A stretch of 64,000 nucleotides of DNA from JADGOV01 sp963814355 (GTDB lineage: Bacteria > Actinomycetota > Actinomycetes > JADGOV01): positions 352,008-416,007 of the forward strand of contig CAWFCZ010000002.1 of the NCBI GenBank assembly GCA_963814355.1, in the 5' to 3' direction. The notes under the pieces are model-generated. The model was not told where the DNA came from and searched no databases. It saw only the letters and a list, made by a program, of their open reading frames with translations. The position numbers were made by a program, and so were the translations under genes. Of this stretch, positions 49,730-58,869 are shown piece after piece (position 1 is the first letter of the stretch; every line of letters starts with the position of its first letter).

Positions 49730-51799
49730 CTAATCGTTCGGCATGGGCAAGGTCTTCTGAATCTGCAACAGGAACTCGGCGTTACTCTTCGTCGACTTCA
49801 TCTTGTCGAGCAGCAACTCGAGCGCCTGCTGAGAATCCAAGGCGTGCAGCACCCGGCGGAGCCTCCAGACCACCGACAGTTCGTCGGCAGCCATCAGCAG
49901 CTCCTCCTTGCGCGTGCCGGACGGGTCGACGTCGATCGCCGGGAAGATACGCTTGTCGGCGAGCTTGCGGTCGAGCCGGAGTTCCATGTTGCCGGTGCCC
50001 TTGAACTCCTCGAAGATCACCTCGTCCATCCGCGATCCGGTCTCGACCAGCGCGGTGGCCAGGATGGTCAGCGAGCCGCCGTGCTCGATGTTCCGGGCGG
50101 CGCCGAAGAACCGCTTGGGCGGGTAGAGCGCCGTGGAGTCCACCCCACCGGAGAGGATCCGGCCCGACGCCGGGGCGGCCAGGTTGTAGGCCCGTCCCAG
50201 CCGGGTGATGGAGTCGAGCAGTACCACGACGTCGTGGCCGAGTTCGACCAGCCGCTTGGCGCGTTCGATGGACAGCTCGGCGACCGTGGTGTGATCCTCC
50301 GCCGGGCGGTCGAATGTCGAGGCGATGACCTCGCCCTTCACCGAGCGCTGCATGTCGGTGACCTCTTCAGGCCGCTCGTCGACCAGCACGACCATCAGGT
50401 GACATTCGGGATTGTTGCGCGTGATGGCGTTGGCGATGGCCTGCAGCACCATGGTCTTGCCCGCTTTCGGCGGGGAGACGATCAACCCCCGCTGGCCCTT
50501 GCCGATCGGGGCAACGAGGTCGATCACCCGGGTGGTGAGGGCGGCCGGCTCCATCTCCAGCCGCAGGCGGTCCTGCGGGTAGAGCGGGGTCAGCTTGTTG
50601 AACTCGATGCGCTGCCTGGCCCGCTCCGGGTCGGTGCCGTTGACCGTGTCCAGGCGCACCAGCGGGTTGAACTTCTCCTTCCGCTCGCCTTCCCGCGGCT
50701 GGCGTACTTCGCCGGTCACCGCGTCGCCCTTGCGCAGCCCGTACCGCCGGACCTGGGCCAGGGAGACGTAGACGTCGTTCGGCCCGGGCAGGTACCCGGT
50801 CGTCCGGACAAAGGCGTAGTTGTCCAGGATGTCGACGATGCCGGCGACCGGGACCAGGACGTCGTCGTCGCTGACCGTGGGGTCGGGATCGTTCGGGCTG
50901 AAGCGGTCCGGCCGGTTGCGGCTACGGTTACGCTCCCGGAAGCGCCCGCGACGGCGGCGCCCGCTGCCGTCGAACTCGTCATCCCGGGATCCCTGCTGGT
51001 CGCGCTGGCCCTGCTGGTCACGCTGCTGGCCGCCGCCCTGCTGGTCGCGCTGGCCCTGCTGGCCGCCCTGGGGCTCGCGCGGCTCCCGGGACGGCTGGCG
51101 GTCCCGCGGCTGGTTCTCCCGCGCCGAACGCTGATCGCCGCCCGAATCCCGCGACTCACGAGACTCGGTGCCCCGCCCGCGGGACGCGCCGTTGCGGTCG
51201 CGATTGCGCTGGCCGTTACGCTGCGCTGCGTCCGCCTGACCGCCGGCTTCCGCCGCGGCCGGTGGGGTAGCGGGTTGCCCGGTCGGCGCCGAGGTCGACG
51301 TAAGGGGCGCCTCGGCAGTTCCGTTGGCCGACCCGAGTTCGGCGACCACGCTGGCCGACGTGCCGGCCAAGGTGTCCGGCGCCCGGTCGGAGGGAGTGTC
51401 CGAAGGGGTGTCCGAGGTGGGGTCGGGAAGCACCTCCTGCGCCGAGGCTCGACCTGGCCGCGCGGTGTCCGTGTCCGGGGCCACGGCGGTGTCCTCCCCG
51501 TTCCCGGGTGCCTGCCGGTCCTGGATGGCCGCGATCAACTGGTTCTTGCGCATCCGGCCCGTCCCGGTGATGCCGAGGGAGGCGGCGAGAGCCTGCAACT
51601 CGGGCAGCACCATGCCCGCGAGTCCCGAACCTGCGCTGCGCCGGCGCCGACCGGAGCCGGCCGCGTCGCCGGGCGGTGCCGGGGCGTCGGAGTCGGCCTG
51701 ACCCGGCCCGCCGTTGCCCGCTCCGGCGGCGATAGTGGAAGTGCTACCCGAGGAGTCGGTCGAGGAGGGGACCTCGAAGGTCTCGGTGGTGTCGCTCAA
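49730..51799 (-). CDS. rho: Transcription termination factor Rho (actinobacterial, with long insertion)
   Basis: A 689-residue Rho. An N-terminal SAP-like segment (LPELQALAASLGITGTGRMR) is followed by about 200 residues of low-complexity Arg/Gln/Asp/Gly-rich sequence (QGQRDQQGGGQQRDQQ and similar), then the RNA-binding cold-shock domain (GIVDILDNYAFVRTTGYLPG). The ATPase core has Walker A PPKAGKT and the Q/R-loop region. I take TTG 51799 as start: GGAAGG lies seven bases upstream and the product opens LSDTTETFEV, as actinobacterial Rho proteins do; ATG 51883 is the alternative. The insertion is typical of high-GC actinobacteria and adds RNA affinity. Confidence 0.95.
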   Translation of the reverse strand: MSDTTETFEVPSSTDSSGSTSTIAAGAGNGGPGQADSDAPAPPGDAAGSGRRRRSAGSGLAGMVLPELQALAASLGITGTGRMRKNQLIAAIQDRQAPGNGEDTAVAPDTDTARPGRASAQEVLPDPTSDTPSDTPSDRAPDTLAGTSASVVAELGSANGTAEAPLTSTSAPTGQPATPPAAAEAGGQADAAQRNGQRNRDRNGASRGRGTESRESRDSGGDQRSARENQPRDRQPSREPREPQGGQQGQRDQQGGGQQRDQQGQRDQQGSRDDEFDGSGRRRRGRFRERNRSRNRPDRFSPNDPDPTVSDDDVLVPVAGIVDILDNYAFVRTTGYLPGPNDVYVSLAQVRRYGLRKGDAVTGEVRQPREGERKEKFNPLVRLDTVNGTDPERARQRIEFNKLTPLYPQDRLRLEMEPAALTTRVIDLVAPIGKGQRGLIVSPPKAGKTMVLQAIANAITRNNPECHLMVVLVDERPEEVTDMQRSVKGEVIASTFDRPAEDHTTVAELSIERAKRLVELGHDVVVLLDSITRLGRAYNLAAPASGRILSGGVDSTALYPPKRFFGAARNIEHGGSLTILATALVETGSRMDEVIFEEFKGTGNMELRLDRKLADKRIFPAIDVDPSGTRKEELLMAADELSVVWRLRRVLHALDSQQALELLLDKMKSTKSNAEFLLQIQKTLPMPND

Positions 51800-52127
51800 C
51801 TGGGATCCTTCCCTGAGCGTCCAAGGTGGACGCGGCCCTGAGGAGGGCGGTGGGAGCGACCGGCGTTTCGCCGGGTCCGCCATTTCTGGCGCACGGTGAT
51901 GGGCACGCCACATCGCTACCCCGCCTCAAAACTGATGACGCTTCGCGCGTGGCGGCAGTCGGCCGACCGGCTCTGGCGGGCACGCATCCGCGTCGGGATA
52001 GCTGGACGTAACGCGGGGAACCGGAGGTTCGCTAGACGCATGCTCAATCCGCCGAGAGAGGGCGGCGCTGCGGCTCCATACTAACGCGCTGAAGCCGACA
52101 TGGGCAACAACAGGCCGATCGTGGCGG
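51800..52127 (-). promoter_or_regulatory. rho leader with candidate promoter (52078-52107)
   Basis: These 328 bases separate thrB from rho and hold no gene I can support. On the minus strand TTGCCC (52107-52102) and TAGTAT (52083-52078) are spaced by 18 bases, a fair sigma70-type promoter. A start near 52070 would leave an mRNA leader of about 270 bases before the rho TTG. Long leaders are known to mediate Rho autoregulation in other bacteria; this is only suggested here. Confidence 0.4.
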
Positions 52128-53015
52128 TCATTCCCTTTCGGATTCGGTAACAGTCGCCCCGGCGAGGTCGACGGGCAGGCGTAGCCCGCGCCAACCATCT
52201 GGCACAACCACCGAGTCGACGCCTGGCCCGAGGGCGAGCACCGTGGGTCCGGCGCCGGACACCACCGCCGCGATCCCGCGGCCGCGCAGTTCGGCGACCA
52301 GAGCGGCGGTGGCCGGCATCGCCGGCGTGCGGTAGGACTGGTGCAGCCGATCCGCGGTCGCGGGCAGCAGCAGGTCGGGCCGGCGGCCGAGTGCCTCCAC
52401 GAGCAGGGCAGCCGCCGCGGCGTTGGCCGCGGCGTCGGCGTGAGGCACTACGTTCGGCAACAGGCCCCGGACCTCCGCGGTCGAGGAGGTGAAGGACGGC
52501 ACCAGGGCCAGCGCGCTCGTCAGGGCCACCGGCAGGCGCGCCGCCCGGGGCACGCCCTTCGTCCGCCAGACCACGACCAGGCCGCCGAGCAGACAACCGG
52601 CAACGTTGTCCGGATGCCCCTCGATCTCGGCGCACAACTCGAGTGTGGCCGCCTCGTCGAGGCTTCCCGAGCCGGGCGCGGAGGCGGCCAGCGAGCGGGC
52701 GGCGAGCACCCCGGCCACGATGGCGGCCGCCGAACTTCCCAGCCCACGGCCCTGTGGTATCACGTTGCGACACCGTACGGCGAGGCCGGCCGGCTGCCCA
52801 CCGAGACGGTCGAAGGTGGCCCGCAACGCCCGGACCACGAGGTGCCGCTCGTCGCGGTGCAGGCTGTCGGCCCCCTCGCCGGAGATCTGGAGATCGAGCC
52901 CACCACCGGTCAGGGTCACCTCGACCTCGTCGTAGTGGCCGAGGGCCAATGCCAGGGCGTCGAAGCCGGGACCCAGGTTGGCGCTGGTCGCCGGTACCCG
53001 TACCGAAACGGTCAA
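52128..53015 (-). CDS. thrB: Homoserine kinase
   Basis: A 295-residue GHMP kinase that phosphorylates homoserine for threonine synthesis. The opening VRVPATSANLGPGFDALALA and the ATP loop VIPQGRGLGSSAAAIVAG are diagnostic; AVVSGAGPTVLAL is the third GHMP motif. The only start that keeps the conserved opening is TTG 53015, overlapping the thrC stop (TTGA), so translation must rely on coupling. Upstream GTG or ATG codons would lie inside thrC and add an unrelated Arg-rich leader. Confidence 0.94.
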   Translation of the reverse strand: MTVSVRVPATSANLGPGFDALALALGHYDEVEVTLTGGGLDLQISGEGADSLHRDERHLVVRALRATFDRLGGQPAGLAVRCRNVIPQGRGLGSSAAAIVAGVLAARSLAASAPGSGSLDEAATLELCAEIEGHPDNVAGCLLGGLVVVWRTKGVPRAARLPVALTSALALVPSFTSSTAEVRGLLPNVVPHADAAANAAAAALLVEALGRRPDLLLPATADRLHQSYRTPAMPATAALVAELRGRGIAAVVSGAGPTVLALGPGVDSVVVPDGWRGLRLPVDLAGATVTESERE

Positions 53016-54139
53016 CTGAGCCCGAGCGCGTCTGCCGCGGCGGTGGCATCGACTCCGATCCGCAGCGGCGCCGGTGCTCCTGAGATCGCCCATTCCGGGT
53101 CTTTCAGGCCGTTACCGGTCACCGTGGCCACCACCCGGGAGCCCGGTCGCAGCTCGCCGGTGGCGGCGGTGAGAAGCAGGCCGGCGACGCTCGCCGCCGA
53201 GGCCGGTTCGACGAAGACGCCTTCCTCCCGGGCGATGAGTCGGTACGCCTCCAGGATCTGCTTGTCCGTGACGCTGGTGATCATTCCGCCCGAGTCGTCC
53301 CGGGCGGCCACCGCCCGGGTCCACGACGCCGGGTTGCCGATCCGGATGGCGCTGGCTATCGTCATCGGCGTCGCCACCGGGGCGCCGCGGACAATGGGCG
53401 CCGCGCCGGCGGCTTGGAAGCCCCACATCCGCGGGGCGGCACCCGATTCGGTGTAGCCCTTCCAGTACGCGGTGATGTTCCCGGCGTTGCCCACCGGCAG
53501 GCAGTGCACCTCCGGAGCCCCCCCGAGCGCATCCAGGATCTCGAAGGCGGCGGTCTTCTGGCCGTCGATGCGGTACTCGTTGACCGAATTGACCAGCGCC
53601 ACCGGATAGCGGTCGGCGAGTTCGCGGGCGACGGTGAGGCAGTCGTCGAAGTTGCCGTCGACCTGCAACAGCCGGGCGCCGTGCACCAGGGCCTGGGCCA
53701 GCTTGCCCATCGCGATCTTTCCGGCCGGTACCAGCACGGCGCACAGCATCCCGGCGCGGACCGCGTACGCCGCCGCCGAGGCCGACGTATTGCCGGTACT
53801 GGCGCAGATGACCGCCTCGGCGCCGTCCTGGGCCGCCTTGCTGATCGCCACCGTCATGCCGCGATCCTTGAAGGAGCCGGTCGGATTGGCGCCCTCCACC
53901 TTGAGCAGCACCTCGCAACCGGTACGGGCGGACAGCGTGGGCGCGCTCAGCAACGGGGTGCCGCCCTCCAGCAAAGTGATCACCGGGGTCCGGGCCGACA
54001 CCGGCAACCGGTCGCGGAACTCCTCGATGACCCCGCGCCAGGGTCGGGTCGCGCCGCTGCCAGGTCGGCTCGCGGGTCGACTCGGCGGCGGGACCGACGG
54101 ATCGGCCATCGGTGGGGCCAGCGGCGCTGGACGGGGCAC
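53012..54139 (-). CDS. thrC: Threonine synthase
   Basis: A 375-residue PLP enzyme converting O-phosphohomoserine to threonine. Motifs: LEGGTPLLSAPTLS, the PLP-lysine site EGANPTGSFKDRGMT, ASTGNTSASAAAYA and the phosphate loop PVGNAGNITAYWKGY. The start is uncertain: GTG 54139 or ATG 54109 (MADPSVPPPS), neither with a clear ribosome site; the 35 residues before RPWRGVIEEF are low-complexity either way. It lies 60 bases after hom and overlaps thrB. Confidence 0.95.
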   Translation of the reverse strand: MPRPAPLAPPMADPSVPPPSRPASRPGSGATRPWRGVIEEFRDRLPVSARTPVITLLEGGTPLLSAPTLSARTGCEVLLKVEGANPTGSFKDRGMTVAISKAAQDGAEAVICASTGNTSASAAAYAVRAGMLCAVLVPAGKIAMGKLAQALVHGARLLQVDGNFDDCLTVARELADRYPVALVNSVNEYRIDGQKTAAFEILDALGGAPEVHCLPVGNAGNITAYWKGYTESGAAPRMWGFQAAGAAPIVRGAPVATPMTIASAIRIGNPASWTRAVAARDDSGGMITSVTDKQILEAYRLIAREEGVFVEPASAASVAGLLLTAATGELRPGSRVVATVTGNGLKDPEWAISGAPAPLRIGVDATAAADALGLS

Positions 54140-54199
54140 CGGTCAATTCTAGGGGCCGGGACATCGCGACGCCGGTGCGATCCGGTCGCCACCGAGGCC

Positions 54200-55510
54200 T
54201 TAGCCGGCCTCTACGCGCAGCACGCTGGACACCGCCCGTACCGTGTCCAGTCGGCGCAGGTCGGAAACCGTCGCGGCCAGGGCGGCGTCGCTGGCGGTAT
54301 GGGTGACCAGAACCAGCGTCGCGTCGTCGCCGTGGCCCTCCTGCCGGACGGTCTGGATGGACACGTCGTGCTCGGCGAACGCCCCGGCCACACTGGCCAG
54401 CACGCCGGCCTTGTCGGTGACGTCGAGGCTGACGTAGTAGCTGGTCACCGACTCCCCCATCGGTCGAAGCGGCAGGTCGGCGTAGGCCGACTCACCGGGG
54501 CCTCGACCGCCGCTGCGCCGGTTACGGCCGGCCGCGACCAGGTCGCCGAGCACCGCGCTGGCGGTCGGCGCCCCGCCGGCCCCCCGGCCGTAGAACATCA
54601 GCGGGCCGGCCGCCGCCGCCTCGATGAAGACCGCGTTGAAGGCGTCCCTGGTACCGGCCAACGGATGGGTGCGGGGAATCATGGCCGGGTGTACCCGCAC
54701 GCCCACACTCTCCCGACCGGACCGGTCCAGGCCGCGCTCGGCGATGGCCAGCAGCTTCACCACCTGCCCCATCGCCTGGGCGCCGGCGATCTCGGCCGCG
54801 GTGACGCTGGTGATGCCCTCCCGATAGACGTCGCTGACCGTCACCCGGGTGTGGAAGGCGATGCTGGCCAGGATCGCCGCCTTGGCAGCCGCGTCGTACC
54901 CCTCGATGTCGGCGGTCGGGTCGGCTTCGGCGTAGCCCATCGCGGTGGCCTCGGCCAGCGCGCTGGCCAGGTCGGCTCCGGTGGCGTCCATCTGGGACAG
55001 CACGTAGTTGCAGGTGCCGTTGACGATGCCCAGCACCCGGTCGATCCGGTCCCCGGCCAGCGACTCGCGCATCGGCCGCAGGATGGGGATGGCTCCGGCG
55101 ACCGCGGCCTCGAAGTACAGGTCGGCACCGGAGCGGGCGGCCGCCTCGTACAGGGTGACCCCGTCGGCGGCGAGCAGCGCCTTGTTGGCGGTGACCACCG
55201 AGATCCCGCGGTCCAGGGCCGTGAGCAGCAGGGTGCGAACCGGTTCGATGCCGCCGATCACCTCGACCACGACGTCGAGGTCAGGCCGGGCCAGCAGTGC
55301 GTCCGGGTCGGTGGTGAACAGCGCCGGATCGACCGGTACGGCCCGGGCGGCGCAGGGGTCGCGGACCGCGATGCCGAGAAGTTCCAGCGGGGCACCGACC
55401 CGGGCGGCGAGGTCCTCGGCGTGGGAGTCCAGCAGCCGGACCACGTCGGCGCCGACCGTGCCGCAGCCGAGCAGCGCGATGCGTACCGGCCTGGAGGAGC
55501 CTCCGCTCAT
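54200..55510 (-). CDS. hom: Homoserine dehydrogenase
   Basis: A 436-residue NAD(P)-dependent enzyme with a C-terminal ACT domain. N-terminal Rossmann motif: IALLGCGTVGADVVRLL; substrate site: VLGIVNGTCNYVLSQM and MGYAEADPTADIEGYDAAAK. The ACT domain (SYYVSLDVTDKAGVLASVAG) is the expected threonine feedback site. The ATG overlaps the lysA stop (ATGA). Together with lysA, thrC and thrB it makes a compact aspartate-family operon, in mycobacterial order. Confidence 0.97.
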   Translation of the reverse strand: MSGGSSRPVRIALLGCGTVGADVVRLLDSHAEDLAARVGAPLELLGIAVRDPCAARAVPVDPALFTTDPDALLARPDLDVVVEVIGGIEPVRTLLLTALDRGISVVTANKALLAADGVTLYEAAARSGADLYFEAAVAGAIPILRPMRESLAGDRIDRVLGIVNGTCNYVLSQMDATGADLASALAEATAMGYAEADPTADIEGYDAAAKAAILASIAFHTRVTVSDVYREGITSVTAAEIAGAQAMGQVVKLLAIAERGLDRSGRESVGVRVHPAMIPRTHPLAGTRDAFNAVFIEAAAAGPLMFYGRGAGGAPTASAVLGDLVAAGRNRRSGGRGPGESAYADLPLRPMGESVTSYYVSLDVTDKAGVLASVAGAFAEHDVSIQTVRQEGHGDDATLVLVTHTASDAALAATVSDLRRLDTVRAVSSVLRVEAG

Positions 55511-56820
55511 GGTGCCACGTCGAGCCGGAGCAGGTCGTCCTCGGTCTCCCGGCGCACGATCTCGCGCGCACTCCCGTCCCGGACGGCGACCACCGGCGGC
55601 CGGGGTACGTGGTTGTAGGTGCTGGCCATCGAATAGTGGTACGCCCCGCTGCCGGGTACGGCAAGCAGGTCACCGGGGGCCAGGTCGGCCGGCAGGGCAA
55701 CCTCGCGGACCACGATGTCCCCGGACTCGCAGTGCTTCCCGCAGACCGTCACCAGCCGGGCATCGGCACTGGACACCCGCGAGGCCAGGGTCGCCGTGTA
55801 GTGCGCCCCGTACAGCGCGGTCCGGATGTTGTCGCTCATCCCGCCGTCCACGCTGACGTAGGTCCGCAACCCGGGCAGCTCCTTCACCGTGCCGATGTCG
55901 TAGAGGGTCACCGTGGTCGAGCCGGCGATTGCCCGGCCGGGTTCGACGGCCAGGCGCGGCGGGTCCAGACCGAGCGCGGCGCACTCCTTGCCGACCGCGG
56001 CGGTCAGCGCCTCCGCCAGCTCGGCGACCGGCATCGGCGCGTCCGCGTCGGTGTAGGCGATACCCAACCCACCGCCGATGTTCAGCTCGCTGAGCGCAGC
56101 CGCCGCGCCGTGCTCGACGCGGAGGTCGGCCAGCAGGCCGATCAGGCGCCGGATGGCCAGGCGGTAACCGGAGGTGTCAAAGATCTGGGATCCGATGTGG
56201 GCGTGCACACCGAGCAACTCCAGGCTCGGGGTGGCCAGCACCATCCGGGCGGCCTGCGCCGCGGCGCCGGAGGCGAGGGAGAAGCCGAACTTCTGGTCCT
56301 CCTGCCCGGTGGCCACGTACTCGTGGGTGTGCGCCTCCACCCCGGGGGTCACCCGGATCAGGACCCGTTGCCGAACGCCGGCCTCGCCGGCCAGCTCCCC
56401 GAGGCGGGTGATCTCCTCGGCGGAGTCCAGCACCACCCGGCCGACGCCCATCGCCAGCGCCCGGCGCAGCTCCGGCAGCGACTTGTTGTTGCCGTGGAAG
56501 GCCAACCGCTCGGGTGGGAACCCGGCCCGATCGGCGACCAGCAGCTCGCCGCCGCTGCAGACATCGAGGGAGAGCCGTTCGGTGACGAGCCAGCGGGCCA
56601 CCGCCAGGCACAGGAAGGCCTTGCCGGCGTAGTAGACCTCGCCGTCCGGGAAGGCGGCGCGCCACTGCGCGCAGCGGGCCCGGAAGTCGGCCTCGTCGAG
56701 GACCAGCGCGGGGGTGCCGAAGCGGGCCGCCAGGTCGCGGACCGAGACACCGCCGACGCTCAGTACGCCGTCGCCGGTTCGGGTGGCGGTGCGCGGCCAG
56801 ACCGCGGGATCGAGGTTCAC
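55507..56820 (-). CDS. lysA: Diaminopimelate decarboxylase
   Basis: A 437-residue PLP enzyme (alanine-racemase-like fold) making lysine from meso-diaminopimelate. The PLP lysine lies in VYYAGKAFLCLAVARWL; other signatures are DVCSGGELLVADRAGF, HAHIGSQIFDTSGY, GGGLGIAYTDAD and CGKHCESGD. The GTG start is three bases after the argS stop. Overlap with hom shows translational coupling. Confidence 0.97.
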   Translation of the reverse strand: MNLDPAVWPRTATRTGDGVLSVGGVSVRDLAARFGTPALVLDEADFRARCAQWRAAFPDGEVYYAGKAFLCLAVARWLVTERLSLDVCSGGELLVADRAGFPPERLAFHGNNKSLPELRRALAMGVGRVVLDSAEEITRLGELAGEAGVRQRVLIRVTPGVEAHTHEYVATGQEDQKFGFSLASGAAAQAARMVLATPSLELLGVHAHIGSQIFDTSGYRLAIRRLIGLLADLRVEHGAAAALSELNIGGGLGIAYTDADAPMPVAELAEALTAAVGKECAALGLDPPRLAVEPGRAIAGSTTVTLYDIGTVKELPGLRTYVSVDGGMSDNIRTALYGAHYTATLASRVSSADARLVTVCGKHCESGDIVVREVALPADLAPGDLLAVPGSGAYHYSMASTYNHVPRPPVVAVRDGSAREIVRRETEDDLLRLDVAP

Positions 56821-56823
56821 GGC

Positions 56824-58479
56824 CTACATCCGATCCGGGGCGCTCACGCCGAGCAGCCCCAGGCCGTTGGCCAGCACCACGCGGGTGGCTTCGCACAGCC
56901 ACAACCGGGCCACGGTGAGGTCGGTCGCCGCCTCGTCGCCGAGCGGCAGCACCCGGCAGGTGTCGTAGAACCGGTGGTAGGTGCCGGCCAGCTCCTCCAG
57001 GTACCGGGCCACCCGGTGCGGTTCGCGCAGCTCGGCGGCGCTGGCCACCACCCGGGGGAACTCCCCCAGCGCGCCGAGCAGCGTGCCTTCCTGGGGTTCG
57101 GTGAGCAGCGCCGGGTCGTATGTCGCCCCGCGGGTGATGCCGAGTTCGGACGCGTTGCGCTGCAGCGAGGCAAGCCTGGCGTGGGCGTACTGGACGTAGA
57201 ACACCGGGTTGTCCGCGCTGCGCCGGGCCCACAGCTCTAGGTCGATGTCGATCATCGAGTCCGGGGAGGACCGGGTCAGGGCGTACCGTGCCGCGTCCAC
57301 CCCGATCGCCTCGACCAGCTCCTCCAGCGTGATCACATTGCCGGCCCGCTTGCTCATCTTCAGCGGCTCGCCACCGGAGTACAGGTTGACGAACTGGCCG
57401 ATGAGCACTTCCAGGGTCTGGTCCGGATCGTCGCCGTAGCAGGCCGCCATCGCCCGCAGGCGGCCAACGTAGCCATGGTGGTCGGCGCCCAGAAGATAGA
57501 GGCATCGGTCGAAGCCGCGGTCCCGCTTGTCCAGGTAGTAGGCGACGTCGGCGGCGAAGTAGGTGAGCACGCCGTCGCTCTTGACCAGTACCCGGTCCTT
57601 GTCGTCACCGAAGTCGGTGGTTCGCAGCCAGACCGCACCATCCGCGTCGTAGACGTGGCCGTGTTCGCGCATCCGCTCGACCGCCCGGGTCACCGCCCCG
57701 GAGGTGTGCAGCGAACGCTCCAGGAAGTAGACGTCGAAGACCACGCCGAGATCGCGCAGGCTCTGCTTGATCTCGGCGAACATCAGGTCCAGGCCGTCCC
57801 GGCGGAAGACCTCCAACGCCGGGTCGGGCGGCTCGGCCAGCAGGCCGGGATGGGCGTCGAGGACCCGGGCGGCGATCTCGCCGACGTAGCTGCCGGCGTA
57901 CCCGCCGTCCGGGGTGGGCTCACCGCACGCGGCGGCGTAGAGCGAGGCGGCGAACCGGTCGATCTGGACACCGGCGTCGTTGAAGTAGTACTCCCGGGTG
58001 ACGCTGGCCCCGGTCGCGGCCAGCAACCGGCCGAGGGCGTCGCCGACAGCCGCCCACCGGACGCCCCCGAGGTGCAGCGGCCCGGTCGGGTTGGCGCTGA
58101 CGAACTCGAGGTTGATCCGCTGACCGGCCAGCCGGTCGGTGTGGCCGTAGGTCGGGCCCGCGTTGACTACCGTGGCGGCCAGCGCGCCGAGCGCCGCGCC
58201 GTCCAAACGGATGTTGAGGAACCCCGGCCCGGCGACGTCCACGCTGGCCACCCCGGCGGCTTGCCGCAGGTGCCCGGCCAGCAGGGTGGCGACCTCGCGT
58301 GGCGGGCGGCCTGCGGGCTTGGCGAGTTGCAGCGCGACGTTGGTCGCGTAGTCGCCGTGCTCAGGCTGCCGGGGCCGCTCGACCGTCACCCGCGCCGGAA
58401 CCGTGACCGTGAGCTCGCCGCCTTCGACTGCCGCCGTGATGGCAGCCGTCACGGCATCGGCGAGCTGGGCGGGGGTCAC
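56824..58479 (-). CDS. argS: Arginyl-tRNA synthetase
   Basis: A 551-residue class I synthetase. The HIGH-type motif is in NPTGPLHLGGVRWAAVGD and the KMSK motif in GGEPLKMSKRAGN; the N-terminal tRNA-binding domain carries EHGDYATNVALQLAKPAGR and the C-terminus the anticodon-binding helical domain. GTG 58479 (VTPAQLADAV) gives the usual length; the upstream open frame would run into the tRNA-Arg gene. It is divergent from a tRNA-Arg gene 123 bases away. Confidence 0.96.
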   Translation of the reverse strand: MTPAQLADAVTAAITAAVEGGELTVTVPARVTVERPRQPEHGDYATNVALQLAKPAGRPPREVATLLAGHLRQAAGVASVDVAGPGFLNIRLDGAALGALAATVVNAGPTYGHTDRLAGQRINLEFVSANPTGPLHLGGVRWAAVGDALGRLLAATGASVTREYYFNDAGVQIDRFAASLYAAACGEPTPDGGYAGSYVGEIAARVLDAHPGLLAEPPDPALEVFRRDGLDLMFAEIKQSLRDLGVVFDVYFLERSLHTSGAVTRAVERMREHGHVYDADGAVWLRTTDFGDDKDRVLVKSDGVLTYFAADVAYYLDKRDRGFDRCLYLLGADHHGYVGRLRAMAACYGDDPDQTLEVLIGQFVNLYSGGEPLKMSKRAGNVITLEELVEAIGVDAARYALTRSSPDSMIDIDLELWARRSADNPVFYVQYAHARLASLQRNASELGITRGATYDPALLTEPQEGTLLGALGEFPRVVASAAELREPHRVARYLEELAGTYHRFYDTCRVLPLGDEAATDLTVARLWLCEATRVVLANGLGLLGVSAPDRM

Positions 58480-58602
58480 TCCCGCAAGGCTACCCAAGCC
58501 CGTCACCGCCGGGGTGGCGCCGGCGCTGGGGCCCTCCGGCGGGGTCTCGGCAGCCGCTCCGGCTGATAAACTCGTTTTGGTGCCCCGTCGACTCCGACGA
58601 GC

Positions 58603-58674
58603 GCCCCCGTAGCTCAGGGGATAGAGCACCGCCCTCCGGAGGCGGGGGCGCAGGTTCGAATCCTGCCGGGGGCA
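58603..58674 (+). tRNA. tRNA-Arg (anticodon CCG)
   Basis: A 72-base cloverleaf: acceptor stem GCCCCCG (58603-58609) with CGGGGGC (58667-58673), discriminator A, D arm GCTC-AGGGGATA-GAGC, anticodon stem CCGCC/GGCGG with loop CTCCGGA (anticodon CCG), T arm GCAGG-TTCGAAT-CCTGC. CCA is not encoded. The conserved actinobacterial gene order stops here and accessory sequence begins immediately downstream, so this tRNA is a likely integration site. Confidence 0.97.
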
Positions 58675-58869
58675 CAGGCAAAACCGCAGGTCACGGGCCT
58701 GATCGTGTAGCGTCGGCGACTGCTAGGAAACCGGCCGTTCCCGCAGAGTTCCCGCAGAATGCGCAACAGGTAGAGCGCCCGCCAGGTGCCGTCGGCGCCG
58801 ACCCGGTGAGGTCCTGATACGCCGCTGCCTCATTACCGACCGCGATCCACTGCCCCGCCGCTGTCGGCC
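58675..58869. other. Post-tRNA segment, possible remnant of an integrated element
   Basis: No gene with support. The segment carries a short direct repeat GTTCCCGCAGA (58737-58759, two copies nearly adjacent) and lies just beyond the tRNA 3' end, where attL of an integrative element would be expected. No second copy of the tRNA 3' end is seen downstream within the window, and no integrase is recognisable. Confidence 0.3.

Noticed and set aside
58479..58629. argS start at the upstream open-frame end (58629)
   Set aside because: It would run through the tRNA-Arg gene on the other strand and adds a low-complexity leader.
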